Part shown: positions 40,665 to 49,449 of the stretch, piece after piece
Position numbering within the stretch: position 1 is the first letter of the stretch
Layout of the letters: each line of letters starts with the position of its first letter
Source of the DNA: Mycolicibacillus parakoreensis
GTDB taxonomy: Bacteria > Actinomycetota > Actinomycetes > Mycobacteriales > Mycobacteriaceae
Direction of reading: 5' to 3'
Assembly (NCBI RefSeq): GCF_022370835.2
Contig: NZ_CP092365.1
Span: 372,001-436,000, forward strand
DNA length: 64,000 nt
The notes under the pieces: generated by a model
Databases searched by the model: none
Seen by the model: the letters and a program-made list of their open reading frames with translations, nothing else
What the model was told of the DNA's origin: nothing
Program-made: the position numbers and the translations under genes

Positions 40665-41933
40665 TCAGCCGCCGTGCCAGCGTCGCTGGTGCTCGGCGTG
40701 GCTGCGCAGATAACCTCCGGCGGCGAAGAACGCGTCGTAGAAGTCGGTGTCGAGATGCTGGGCCTGCAGATACATCAGCACCTGCACGGTCGGCACCGTG
40801 CCGGGCAGCTTGCCGAACTCCTCGACGATGTAGGTGCCCTGGTGGGTGACCAGTTCGGCGATCCCGTCCGGCGGTAGCGCGCTGGCGCGCACCGCCGCAG
40901 TGTCGGCCCAGGGCCCGGCGGTGTCGCGGTGAAACGGGCCACCGGGTCCGAACTTGCGTTCCACCAGCGTGTCCACGGCGGCGGCCACCGAGCCGGTGTG
41001 CGCCGGGCACAACGTCTCGAAATAGCCCGGCAGGCCAGTGGGATTGGCCATCGCCCACCGGTCGTCGTGCTCGGCGTGAAACCCCAAGCCGGGTGCGCGC
41101 GGGTCCCCGGACCCGCCGAGCACCGACACCCGGTCGAGCCCGTCGAAGATCCACCCGCCCAGCCCGATCGCCTGCAGGGCCAGCATCCCGTTGTGCGCGG
41201 CGATCGCCAGCTCCGCGCTGGCCTCGCTGAGCGTGTACTGCTCGACGAACGACAGCGGAACCGGATCGTCGGCGTGCGCCAGCGAGGCGAACCGCGCCAT
41301 CCCGGGCAGCGCACGCCCGTGGACGTCGTCGACGATGGGGTAGCCGTTGGCGGCGAAGAACCACAGGTTCTCCAACAGATGCTCGGCCAGATCGGCCACC
41401 GGGAACGCCAGCAGGCTGCCCGGATGGTTGGCGACCCAGGTGTTGTGGCCCTCCATGTAGGGCTCCTCGCGGGGCAGCTCCAACCGGCGCGGCGAGATCT
41501 GCACAAACCGCTCGGCGGTGGTGCTGATCCAGTCGGCGAGATCGGTGATCGGTGCCGGCGCCCGGTCGCGGGTGTCGAGCAGATAGGTCCCGCTGTCGTC
41601 GGTGAAGAACACCCGGCTGGTGTGGAACCCGGCCGCCGAGCCGAAGGTGCGCCCGGTGGCGCTGCCGGAGTAGTTGGGCCACGCCGGGGCGTAGCCCGGA
41701 TGGTGGGTGATGCCGTCGTGCCAGCCGGTGACCCCGGCGACGAACGACAGCACCAGCGCGCGTTCCACCTCGCTCAGCGGCGCGACCGGCCGGCGGCTGG
41801 TGAACGCCAACGCACCCGCCGGGATCCGCCCGCCCACCGGGAAACGCCGGGAGCGGCGCCCGACGACGGCGTCGACGAGCGGGAAGCGGGCGACCTCGGC
41901 CAGTGCGGCCCGCTCGTGCTCGTCCAGCCTCAA
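40665..41933 (-). CDS. Unrecognised conserved-looking protein of about 422 residues
   Basis: A long frame with typical mycobacterial codon use, but I do not recognise the family. It is soluble (no signal peptide or membrane helix). Conspicuous segments are ITHHPGYAPAWPNYSGSATGRTFGSAAGFH, LLDTRDRAPAPITDLADWI, EPYMEGHNTWVANHPGSLLAF and HAEHDDRWAMANPTGLPGYF, rich in His, Trp and Asn and suggesting an enzyme. The start is uncertain: TTG 41933 or GTG 41999, the latter overlapping the haemophore-like gene. No M. tuberculosis gene occupies this place. It lies 1 base past the reductase remnant, convergent with it. Confidence 0.65.
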   Translation of the reverse strand: MRLDEHERAALAEVARFPLVDAVVGRRSRRFPVGGRIPAGALAFTSRRPVAPLSEVERALVLSFVAGVTGWHDGITHHPGYAPAWPNYSGSATGRTFGSAAGFHTSRVFFTDDSGTYLLDTRDRAPAPITDLADWISTTAERFVQISPRRLELPREEPYMEGHNTWVANHPGSLLAFPVADLAEHLLENLWFFAANGYPIVDDVHGRALPGMARFASLAHADDPVPLSFVEQYTLSEASAELAIAAHNGMLALQAIGLGGWIFDGLDRVSVLGGSGDPRAPGLGFHAEHDDRWAMANPTGLPGYFETLCPAHTGSVAAAVDTLVERKFGPGGPFHRDTAGPWADTAAVRASALPPDGIAELVTHQGTYIVEEFGKLPGTVPTVQVLMYLQAQHLDTDFYDAFFAAGGYLRSHAEHQRRWHGG

Positions 41934-41938
41934 GGGGG

Positions 41939-42325
41939 TTATTCGGTGATCGTCTCGATCAGGGTGGCCAAATGCCCGGGGGTCAGTTCCACCCCGCACT
42001 CGTTGCGCATGTCGGTCAGCGGGCGGGCGATGCCCTGCAGCTCCAGCAGCTCACCGGGGTGGCCGGTGAAGTAGCCGCGCACCGAGTCGCGGGCGTCGGC
42101 GGGGGACTGCTTGGCGGCCTCGGTGACCACGTCGTTGGCCTCGGGGTGGTCGTCGAAGAACCCGGCGACCTGGTTGAGCACGCCGCTGGCGGTGCTCGAC
42201 AACGCCCCGGCGGTGCACGGCGGTGCCGCGGCGGCGGGTGCGGCGGCGGCGATTCCACCCGCCAGCCCGATCGCGGCCACACCGACCGCGAGGTGGGGCA
42301 AGTGGGTCCGGCGGGTGCTCGTCAT
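41939..42325 (-). CDS. Secreted haemophore-like haem-binding protein (Rv0203 family)
   Basis: A 128-residue exported protein. The signal peptide (about 1-33, hydrophobic AVGVAAIGLAGGIAAAAPAAAA) precedes a helical domain of about 95 residues. The conserved pattern is Cys just after cleavage (PPCTAG), SGVLNQVAGFFDDHPEANDV, GYFTGHPGELLELQGIARPL and a second Cys in RNECGV. This is the mycobacterial haemophore-related family, which carries haem in the envelope. The stop lies 5 bases before the TTG start of the next gene, suggesting co-transcription. Confidence 0.78.
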   Translation of the reverse strand: MTSTRRTHLPHLAVGVAAIGLAGGIAAAAPAAAAPPCTAGALSSTASGVLNQVAGFFDDHPEANDVVTEAAKQSPADARDSVRGYFTGHPGELLELQGIARPLTDMRNECGVELTPGHLATLIETITE

Positions 42326-42383
42326 GGGAATCCTTATAAACGTGTGGGCGGGAACCTTCGTCAACCTACCGCAGCTTTGCGGT

Positions 42384-43556
42384 TCACCGCAGCCGGTCAC
42401 CGAGGCGACGCAGCCCCTCGGTGATGTCGGCGGTCGGCCCCGCGAACGACAGCCGCACCCAGGTGTTCCCGCCGCCGGGGTCGAAATCCACCCCGGGAGC
42501 CAGCGCAACCCCGGTGTCGGCCAACAGCTCCGCGCAGAACCGCAACGAGTCGTCGGTGTGGTCGGCCACGTCGGCGTAGACGTAGAACGCCCCGTCGGTG
42601 GGGGCCAGCCGGGTCACGCCCAGCGCGCGCAGCCCGTCGAGAAGCAGCGCGCGGTTGGTGCCGTAGTGGCGCAGATGGCTCTCGGCCTCGTCGATCGCGG
42701 CCGGGGTGAACGCCGCCACCGCCGCGTACTGGGCCGGCGCCGGCGGGCAGATGGTGAGGTTGCCGGCCAGCCGGTCCACCGCGCGGCGCAGCGCCGGCGG
42801 TACCAGCAGCCAGCCCAGACGCCACCCGGTCATCGCGAAGTATTTGGAGAAACTGTTGGCCACCACCGCATTGCGGGAGCTCTGCCACGCGCAGCTGGTC
42901 TCCGGTGCGCCCGGGTAGACCAGGCCGTGGTAGACCTCGTCGCTGATCAGCCGTACCCGGTGGCGGTCACACCAGGCGGCGATCGCGGCCAGTTCCGCCG
43001 GATCGATCACGGTGCCGGTGGGGTTGGCCGGGCTGGCCACGATCACCCCCGCCAGCGGGGCGGTCTCGGCGGCCGCGGCGAGCATCGCCACCGTCGGCTG
43101 GTAGCGGGTCGCCGGCCCGCACGCCACCTCGACGACCTCGCAGCCGAGCGCGGTCAAGATGTTGCGGTAGCACGGATAGCCGGGGCTGGCGATCGCCACC
43201 CGGTCCCCGGGGTCGAAGCAGGCCAGAAACGCCAGCAGAAACCCCCCGGAGGAGCCGGTGGTGATCACCACGTCGTCGGGCTCGACCGTCAGGTCGTAGC
43301 GGCGGTAGGACTCGGCGATGGCGCCGCGCAGCTCCGGGATCCCCAGTGCGACGGTGTATCCGAGCTCGTTGCGCTCCAGGGCGGCCGCCGCGGCCGCGCG
43401 CACCGGCTGCGGTGCCCCCGCGCTGGGCTGGCCGGCCGACAGGTTCACCACGTCGCCGTGGCTGTGTTGGCGCTGCGCGGCGGCGCGCCACACGTCCATG
43501 ACGTGAAACGGCGGGATCCCGGCCCGCCGTGCCACCCGCTCCAGCGGTGCGCTCAC
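42384..43556 (-). CDS. aspB: PLP-dependent aminotransferase (AspB-like)
   Basis: The 390-residue class I/II aminotransferase has ASPANPTGT, ISDEVYHGL and the PLP-lysine motif SFSKYFAMTGWRLGW. It matches Rv3565, annotated as an aspartate aminotransferase and conserved in the KstR2 region, though its part in steroid breakdown is not known. GTG 43556 overlaps the lipase stop by 4 bases, so it is the last gene of the fadD3-fadE31-32-33-lipase operon. Confidence 0.88.
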   Translation of the reverse strand: MSAPLERVARRAGIPPFHVMDVWRAAAQRQHSHGDVVNLSAGQPSAGAPQPVRAAAAAALERNELGYTVALGIPELRGAIAESYRRYDLTVEPDDVVITTGSSGGFLLAFLACFDPGDRVAIASPGYPCYRNILTALGCEVVEVACGPATRYQPTVAMLAAAAETAPLAGVIVASPANPTGTVIDPAELAAIAAWCDRHRVRLISDEVYHGLVYPGAPETSCAWQSSRNAVVANSFSKYFAMTGWRLGWLLVPPALRRAVDRLAGNLTICPPAPAQYAAVAAFTPAAIDEAESHLRHYGTNRALLLDGLRALGVTRLAPTDGAFYVYADVADHTDDSLRFCAELLADTGVALAPGVDFDPGGGNTWVRLSFAGPTADITEGLRRLGDRLR

Positions 43557-44776
43557 CCGGCCATCACCCGGTGCAGAAACGCGGTGGAGTCCGGGATCGA
43601 GGCCAGCACCGTGCCGGAGTGGTCCTCGTCGGGGTAGATGTGCAGTTCCACCGGCTGGCCGTGGGCGCGCAGCTGTTCGTCGAGCAGCTGCGAGGACCGG
43701 GCCGGCACGTCGGTGTCACGCAGCCCCGCCCCGAGGAAGATCGGCCGGTCATACCCGTCGACCGGGGTGCCCATGAAGGCGTCGAGGGCGGCCTCGACGC
43801 CCGGCAGCGTGGCGACCGGGGCGGCGAACAGCTCGGGCAGGGCGGTGGTGCCGGCCAGCCGGTCGAGGGCGGGTTTGCAGACGGTCTCGGCCGCGTCGAC
43901 CAGTTCGAGCCCGCGCGCGCTCAGCACGTCGTCGACGCCGAGGTCCGGACGCGCCTCGCGCAGCGCGGCGAAGATGTAGGAGGCGTAGCTGATCGCCGCC
44001 GGCGGCAGCGGGCCGGTGTCCAGGTCGGGCCCGGCCTGCAGGATGACCCGTTCGATGTTGGCCGGGGTGCCGGTGGCGACCACGCCGCGGTAGTCCAGGT
44101 CGTCGCCGGCCGTCAACCGATCGGCCCACCAGGCGCTGTTGACCGCGGCGCCGCCGCCCTGGGACTGCCCGACGATCGCCCACTTCGCCGACAGCGGCAG
44201 ATCCAGCTGGTGGACCGCCTTGACCGAGTCGATCACCGAATGCGCCTCGGTGGCGCTGTTGAGATAGCTCATCAACCCCGGCGTGCCCAGCCCGACGTAG
44301 TCGGTGCCGACCACCGCATACCCCTGGTCCAGCCAGTGCGACAGGTAGTCGTCGTCGCGGGGGCTGCGCGGATGCGCCGACGGGGTGCAGTCGTCGCCGA
44401 GCCCGACGGTGCCGTGCGCCCACGCGATCACCGGCCATCCGCCCGGCGGCGCGGCGGCGTGCGGGACGAACACCGCCGCGGTGCTCACCGCCGGCCGATC
44501 GTGCTGATCGGGGGTGGCGTAGAGGATCCGCAGCGCGCGGGCGGCGCCGCGCACCGACAGCGCGGGGTCCAGGTCGACGGCGGTGATCAGCGTGCCGGCC
44601 GGCGGGATCGGCCCGGCGTAGTGGCGCGCGTCGAGCCCCGACCAGTTCGGGGCCGTCTCGGCGTGCGCCGACGGTGTCGAGGCGGGCAGGACCACCGCCG
44701 CCAGCAGCGCCAGCACCGCGGTGACCACCACGGCCGGCGCCGGGCCGCGCCCCGGGGTGAGCCGACGGAGAGCCAT
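43553..44776 (-). CDS. Secretory lipase (LIP family)
   Basis: The 407-residue exported protein has a signal peptide (hydrophobic about 17-36, cleavage near AHAET) and a secretory-lipase alpha/beta-hydrolase fold: VIAWAHGTVG, nucleophile elbow GQSQGGGAA with Ser, and a C-terminal PDEDHSGT that supplies the acid and His. The family hydrolyses triacylglycerols or other esters. It is inserted between aspB and fadE33 (adjacent in M. tuberculosis) and overlaps aspB, so it has become part of the steroid operon. A role such as releasing sterols from esters is speculation. Confidence 0.85.
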   Translation of the reverse strand: MALRRLTPGRGPAPAVVVTAVLALLAAVVLPASTPSAHAETAPNWSGLDARHYAGPIPPAGTLITAVDLDPALSVRGAARALRILYATPDQHDRPAVSTAAVFVPHAAAPPGGWPVIAWAHGTVGLGDDCTPSAHPRSPRDDDYLSHWLDQGYAVVGTDYVGLGTPGLMSYLNSATEAHSVIDSVKAVHQLDLPLSAKWAIVGQSQGGGAAVNSAWWADRLTAGDDLDYRGVVATGTPANIERVILQAGPDLDTGPLPPAAISYASYIFAALREARPDLGVDDVLSARGLELVDAAETVCKPALDRLAGTTALPELFAAPVATLPGVEAALDAFMGTPVDGYDRPIFLGAGLRDTDVPARSSQLLDEQLRAHGQPVELHIYPDEDHSGTVLASIPDSTAFLHRVMAG

Positions 44777-44781
44777 GGCCC

Positions 44782-45747
44782 TCACCGTACTGAGCCGGTG
44801 AGCACCTCGGCTTCCAAACGGCGCAGATACTCGTCGGGTGAACCGAGTAGCTGCGAGCTGCCGTGTGCCCGTTTGAAATACAGCTGGATGTCGCTCTCCC
44901 ACGTGATCGCGATCCCGCCGTGCAGCTGGATCGCCTCGGCGGCAACGGCGTTGAAGGCCTCGCCGGCGGTGACGCGGGCCAGCGCCGCCGAGGTCGGGTT
45001 CACCGCGTCGAGGGCCTCGGCGACCACCGCGCGTGCCGAGGCGACCGCCACGTGCAGGTCGGCCATGCGGTGTTTGAGCGCCTGGAAGCTGCCGATCGGA
45101 CGGCCGAACTGCACCCGGCTCTTGGTGTAGTCGACGGTGAGTGCCAGGCAGCGCGCCGCCGCCCCGATCTGCTCGGCGGCCAGCAGCACCGCCGCGTAGT
45201 CGCCGATCCCGGGATCGGGGGCCACATCGGTGGTCTCCGCGGGCGTGATGCGCCCCAGCCGTCGGGTGGGGTCCATGGTGGCCAGCGGTGTGGCCTGAAA
45301 CGTCGCCCACCGGGTGAGCCGGTCGGCCTCGACGCCGATCACCACGTCGTCGGGCCCGACCAGGTCGCCGTTGAGCGCGTAGTCGGGGTCGAGGGCCACC
45401 GTGCCGATCGCCTCCCCGGCGGCGAGGCGCTCCAGAGCCGCCGCGTCGGGGTCGTCGGCGGCCAGCAGCGCCAGCTCGGCCAGCGTGGTGCCCAGCAGCG
45501 GGGTGGGCACCAGCGCCTTGCCCAGCTCTTCGAGCACCACCGCGGCGTCGGCGAGCTGCCCGCCGGCACCGCCGAGCGGCTCGGGCACCACCAGCGCGGC
45601 GGCCCCGACCTGTTCGCACAGCAGCGTCCAGAGCGCCGTGTCGTAGCCGCGCTCGGACTCCATCGCGGTGCGCACCGCCTCGGGCCCGGCGTGCTTGTCG
45701 ATCAGCGCGGCCACCGTCGAGGCCAGCAGCGCGCGTTCGGAACTCAT
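44782..45747 (-). CDS. ipdE2: Acyl-CoA dehydrogenase FadE33 / IpdE2
   Basis: Beta-type subunit that pairs with IpdE1 (FadE30) to dehydrogenate 5OH-HIP-CoA during ring C/D degradation. At 321 residues it is short, lacking the alpha-subunit C-terminal adenine-binding motif but retaining FGRPIGSFQALKHRMAD and LHGGIAITWESDIQLYFKRA. This fits heterotetrameric steroid ACADs whose alpha partner is encoded divergently. ATG 45747 lies inside a tandem repeat shared with the fadE32 stop. Confidence 0.9.
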   Translation of the reverse strand: MSSERALLASTVAALIDKHAGPEAVRTAMESERGYDTALWTLLCEQVGAAALVVPEPLGGAGGQLADAAVVLEELGKALVPTPLLGTTLAELALLAADDPDAAALERLAAGEAIGTVALDPDYALNGDLVGPDDVVIGVEADRLTRWATFQATPLATMDPTRRLGRITPAETTDVAPDPGIGDYAAVLLAAEQIGAAARCLALTVDYTKSRVQFGRPIGSFQALKHRMADLHVAVASARAVVAEALDAVNPTSAALARVTAGEAFNAVAAEAIQLHGGIAITWESDIQLYFKRAHGSSQLLGSPDEYLRRLEAEVLTGSVR

Positions 45748-45780
45748 GTCTAGATCGCCTCACTCATGTCTAGATCGCCT
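45742..45780. repeat. 19-base tandem duplication at the fadE32-fadE33 junction
   Basis: ACTCATGTCTAGATCGCCT occurs twice with one spacer base (45742-45760 and 45762-45780). The copy at 45742 carries the fadE33 start codon and a former stop; the other carries the real fadE32 stop (45770-45772) and a second reverse-strand ATG. The duplication turned a near-overlapping junction into a 22-base gap. Confidence 0.85.
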
Positions 45781-46741
45781 CCAAGACCCGGCGCCGGTGG
45801 GTGGCCGCATTGCCCCACGCCGGGCGCAGCGCCTGCACCCGCAGCAGCCACAGCGACAGGTCGTGTTCGGCGGTGAACCCGATCGCGCCGTGGGTCTGCA
45901 GCGCGGACTGGGCGGCCAGCAACGCCGCGTCGGCGGCGGCCACCTTGGCCGCGCTGACGTCGCGGGCGGTGTCGGTGCCGTGCTCGGCCAGCGACAGCGC
46001 CGCCCCGTAGAGCAGCGGACGGGCCAACTCCAGCGCGATGTGGACGTCGGCCAGCTTGTGTTTGATCGCCTGATACGAGCCGATCACCCGGCCGAACTGG
46101 GTGCGCTGGGTGGCGTAGTCGACCGAGGCGTCCAGCAGGGCCTGCCCGGCGCCGATCAACTGCGCGGCGGTGCCCAGCGCCCCGAACTCGTAGGCGCGAG
46201 CGGTGTCGGCGTCCCAGCGCGCACCGGTGGGGTCCACCGCGAAGCCGGTGCGGGTCGGATCCACCGAGGCGAACCCGGCGCCGGGTTCGGCGACGGCGAC
46301 GACGCCGCTGCCCGGCGCGGCGTGCAGCACCAGCCCGGCGACGTCGGCGTTGACCGCCCGTGGCACCGCCGGGGGAGCGGCCACGGTCACGATCAGCTCC
46401 CCGGCGGCCAGCGCGCCGGCGCGCTCGGCCTCGTCGGGGGCGCCGGAGAGCAGCAGCGGGGCCACCGCGATCGACTCGGTCACCGGGCCGGGCACACACC
46501 AGCGCCCGCAGCGTTCCAGGGCCACCATCAGGTCGACTGGATGGGCCCCGATGCCGTCGTGACGTTCGGGCACCAGCAGTGCGGTGACCCCCAGGTCGGC
46601 CAGTCGAGACCAGATCCGGCGGCCCGCCGCGGTGTCTCCGGCTGCCCAGGCGCGCACCGCGGCCGGGACGTCGGCGGCGCCCAGCGCCGCGTCGATACTG
46701 GTGGCGAAGTCGCGCTGCTGCGCGTCGAGATCAAATTTCAC
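45770..46741 (-). CDS. fadE32: Acyl-CoA dehydrogenase FadE32
   Basis: The 323-residue beta-type ACAD subunit has FGRVIGSYQAIKHKLADVH and LQTHGAIGFTAEHDLSLWLLR and lacks the C-terminal GxxEIxRNIIAER motif. In M. tuberculosis FadE32 is part of the HIP-degradation set and is expected to pair with an alpha subunit, most simply FadE31 encoded just upstream. GTG 46741 overlaps the fadE31 stop by 4 bases. Confidence 0.9.
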   Translation of the reverse strand: MKFDLDAQQRDFATSIDAALGAADVPAAVRAWAAGDTAAGRRIWSRLADLGVTALLVPERHDGIGAHPVDLMVALERCGRWCVPGPVTESIAVAPLLLSGAPDEAERAGALAAGELIVTVAAPPAVPRAVNADVAGLVLHAAPGSGVVAVAEPGAGFASVDPTRTGFAVDPTGARWDADTARAYEFGALGTAAQLIGAGQALLDASVDYATQRTQFGRVIGSYQAIKHKLADVHIALELARPLLYGAALSLAEHGTDTARDVSAAKVAAADAALLAAQSALQTHGAIGFTAEHDLSLWLLRVQALRPAWGNAATHRRRVLEAI

Positions 46742-47886
46742 TTCTTCTCCCGGGGCAGGCCCAGCAGTCGCTCGGCGATGATGTTGCGCTGAATTTCGTT
46801 GGTTCCGGCGTAGATCGGCCCGCCCAGGGCGAACAGGTAGCCGTGCATCCACGGGTCGGCCAGCTCGCCGTCGGCGCCGCGGATGTCCAACGCGGTCTGG
46901 TGCAGCGCCACATCGAGATCCGACCAGAACACCTTGGTCACCGACGATTCGGCACCCAGCTCCCCGCCGGCGGCCAACCGGGTGACGGTGCCGAAGGTGT
47001 GCAGCCGGTAGGCCTGCGCCTTGATCCAGGCGTCGGCCACCCGGTCGCCGTAGAGGGGGTCGGGCCCGCCCTGCTCGGCCCCGGCGGACTTCCACAGCGC
47101 GGCGAGCCGTTCGGCGCCGACGAGGAAGCGCGCCGGGCTGCGCAGCGACATGCCGCGCTCGTTGCTCGAGGTGCTCATCGCCGCCCGCCAGCCCTGGTGC
47201 GGCTCGCCGATCACGTCGTTGTCGGGCACGAACACGTCGTCGAGGAAGATCTCGCCGAACCCGGTCTCCCCGCCGAGCTGCTCGATCGCGCGCACCGTCA
47301 CGCCCTCGGCGGCCAGGTCGAACATGAAGTAGGTCAGCCCGCGGTGGCGCTGGGCGTCCGGGTCGGAGCGGAACAGCCCGAAGCCGCGCTCGCCGAACGG
47401 GGCCCGCGAACTCCAGATCTTCTGCCCGTTGAGCCGCCAGCCGCCGTCGACCCTGGTCGCCGTGGAGCGCAGCGACGCCAGATCGCTGCCGGATTCGGGC
47501 TCCGACCAGGCCTGCGCCCAGATCTCCTCGCCGGAGGCCATCTTCGGCAGCACCCGGTCGAGCTGCTCGTCGGTGCCGTGGGCGAACAGCGTCGGCGCCA
47601 GCATCGAGGTGCCGTTGGCGCTGGCGCGCGCCGGCGCCCCGGCGCGGAAGTACTCCTCTTCGAACACCACCCACTGCAGCAGGGTGGCGTCGCGCCCGCC
47701 GTAGCGCTTCGGCCAGGCGATCACCGACAGCCCGGCGTCGAAGAGCACCTTGTCCCAGCGGCGGTGCTGCTCGAAACCCTCGGCGGTGTCATAGGAGCGG
47801 GTCGGAAACGCCGCGGTGTTGGCCGCTAAGAACTCGCGCACCTCGGCGCGGAACGCCTCGGTGTCGGCGTCGAACTGCAGATCCAT
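46738..47886 (-). CDS. fadE31: Acyl-CoA dehydrogenase FadE31
   Basis: The 382-residue alpha-type ACAD has the FAD/substrate motifs AWSEPESGSDLASL and LNGQKIWSS and the C-terminal GPIYAGTNEIQRNIIAERLLGLPRE. It acts late in HIP (ring C/D) degradation, probably with FadE32 or FadE33 as the beta subunit. ATG 47886 overlaps the fadD3 stop by one base. Confidence 0.91.
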   Translation of the reverse strand: MDLQFDADTEAFRAEVREFLAANTAAFPTRSYDTAEGFEQHRRWDKVLFDAGLSVIAWPKRYGGRDATLLQWVVFEEEYFRAGAPARASANGTSMLAPTLFAHGTDEQLDRVLPKMASGEEIWAQAWSEPESGSDLASLRSTATRVDGGWRLNGQKIWSSRAPFGERGFGLFRSDPDAQRHRGLTYFMFDLAAEGVTVRAIEQLGGETGFGEIFLDDVFVPDNDVIGEPHQGWRAAMSTSSNERGMSLRSPARFLVGAERLAALWKSAGAEQGGPDPLYGDRVADAWIKAQAYRLHTFGTVTRLAAGGELGAESSVTKVFWSDLDVALHQTALDIRGADGELADPWMHGYLFALGGPIYAGTNEIQRNIIAERLLGLPREKK

Positions 47887-49415
47887 CAGGTCATCTCTCT
47901 CAACTGGGGTTTGACCACCTTGCCGCCCGGGTTGCGCGGCAGCGTGGAAACGAACACCACCGACCGTGGCGTCTTGAAGTTCGCCAGGTGCTGTCTGGCG
48001 TAGCCGATCACCGCGGCCTCGTCGAGCTCGGCGCCGGGCGCGGCGACGACGAACGCTTTGCCGACCTCCCCGAGCCGCGCGTCGGGCACCCCGATCACCG
48101 CCACGTCGGCCACCCCGGGAAGGCGGGCCAACACCTGTTCGGTCTCGGCCGGGTAGACGTTGAACCCGCCGCAGATGTACATGTCCTTGAGCCGGTCGGT
48201 GATCGCCAGGTTGCCGGCCGCGTCGAGGGTGCCGACGTCGCCGGTGTGCAACCAGCCGTCGGCGTCGATCGCCGCGGCGGTGGCCTCCGGGTCGTCGAGG
48301 TAGCCCAGCATCACGTTCGGCCCGCGCAGCAACACCTCGCCGGTCTGGGCGGCGAGGCGCAGCTCGAAGTCGGCGATGGGGCGTCCGCAGGTGGTGGCCA
48401 CGGTGACCGCGTCGTCGTCGGGGCGGCACATGGTGCCGAAGCCGGCGGCCTCAGTGAGCCCGTAGGCGGTGAGCACGATGTCGATGTCGAGTTCGGACTG
48501 CATCCGTTCGATGAGCACCACCGGCACCGTGGCCGCGCCGGTGACCGCGAACCGCAGCGAGGTCAGGTCGAACTCGCCGCGGCGCGGATGGTCCAGCAGC
48601 ATCTGGTAGATCGTCGGCGGGCCGGGCAGCACCGTGACCCGCTGCTCGGCGACCGTGCGCATCGCCGCCACCGGGTCGAACGTCGGCTGCGGGATCAGCG
48701 CCGCCCCGGTCTGCAGGCAGGCCAGGATGCCGGCCTTGTACCCGAAATTGTGGAAGAACGGGTTGATCGCCAGATAGCGGTCGGTGGCGCGCATCCGTCC
48801 GCACGACGCCCAGGCGGCCGCACCGGCCAGCGACTGCCGGTGCGCGCAGAGCACACCCTTGCTGCGCCCGGTGGTGCCGGAGGTGAACAGGATGTCGGCG
48901 ACGTCGTCGGCGCCGACCTGCGCGGCCCGGGCGTCGACGGCGGCCTCGTCGACCGACGCCCCGGTGTCGACGAACTCGGCCCAGGTGCCGTCGTCGGCCT
49001 CCACCGGCACCCGCACGAGCGTGCGCAGCGCCGGCAGCGCCGCGCGGTCGAGGGCGCCGACCCGGTCGGCGCCGAGGAAGCGGCCCATCGCGATGAGCAG
49101 CGGCGCCTCGGTGCGGGCCAGGATGTCGGTCGCCTCGGCGGCGGTGTAGCGGGTGTTCAGCGGCACCAGCACCGCGCCGGCGTAATGGGTCGCCAGACAC
49201 GCCACCACCCAGTGCCAGGTGTTCGGCGACCAGATCGCCACCCGGTCGCCGGCGGCCACCCCGGCGGCGATCATCGCGGCGGCCGCCCGGCGGACCTCGC
49301 TGCGCAGCGCGGCGTAGCCGAGCCGACGATCGGCGCCGAGCACCGCGGGCGCGTCGGGACGCTCGGCGGCGATCCGGTCGAGCACCGCAGGGGTGGTCCG
49401 CGGATCGCTGGTCAT
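47886..49415 (-). CDS. fadD3: HIP-CoA ligase FadD3
   Basis: It activates HIP, the two-ring propanoate left after ring A/B degradation, to HIP-CoA, the effector of KstR2. The 509-residue ANL-superfamily ligase has the P-loop LFTSGTTGRSKG, AYGLTEAAG, TGDVGTLD and the C-terminal Lys motif NPGGKVVKPQLR. GAGGAG stands 4 bases before ATG 49415. It is the first gene of a five- or six-gene operon and is divergent from fadE30 across a KstR2 operator. Confidence 0.93.
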   Translation of the reverse strand: MTSDPRTTPAVLDRIAAERPDAPAVLGADRRLGYAALRSEVRRAAAAMIAAGVAAGDRVAIWSPNTWHWVVACLATHYAGAVLVPLNTRYTAAEATDILARTEAPLLIAMGRFLGADRVGALDRAALPALRTLVRVPVEADDGTWAEFVDTGASVDEAAVDARAAQVGADDVADILFTSGTTGRSKGVLCAHRQSLAGAAAWASCGRMRATDRYLAINPFFHNFGYKAGILACLQTGAALIPQPTFDPVAAMRTVAEQRVTVLPGPPTIYQMLLDHPRRGEFDLTSLRFAVTGAATVPVVLIERMQSELDIDIVLTAYGLTEAAGFGTMCRPDDDAVTVATTCGRPIADFELRLAAQTGEVLLRGPNVMLGYLDDPEATAAAIDADGWLHTGDVGTLDAAGNLAITDRLKDMYICGGFNVYPAETEQVLARLPGVADVAVIGVPDARLGEVGKAFVVAAPGAELDEAAVIGYARQHLANFKTPRSVVFVSTLPRNPGGKVVKPQLREMT

Positions 49416-49449
49416 GACGCTCCTCGGAATCCGCCGCCCGGCGCGGGCC

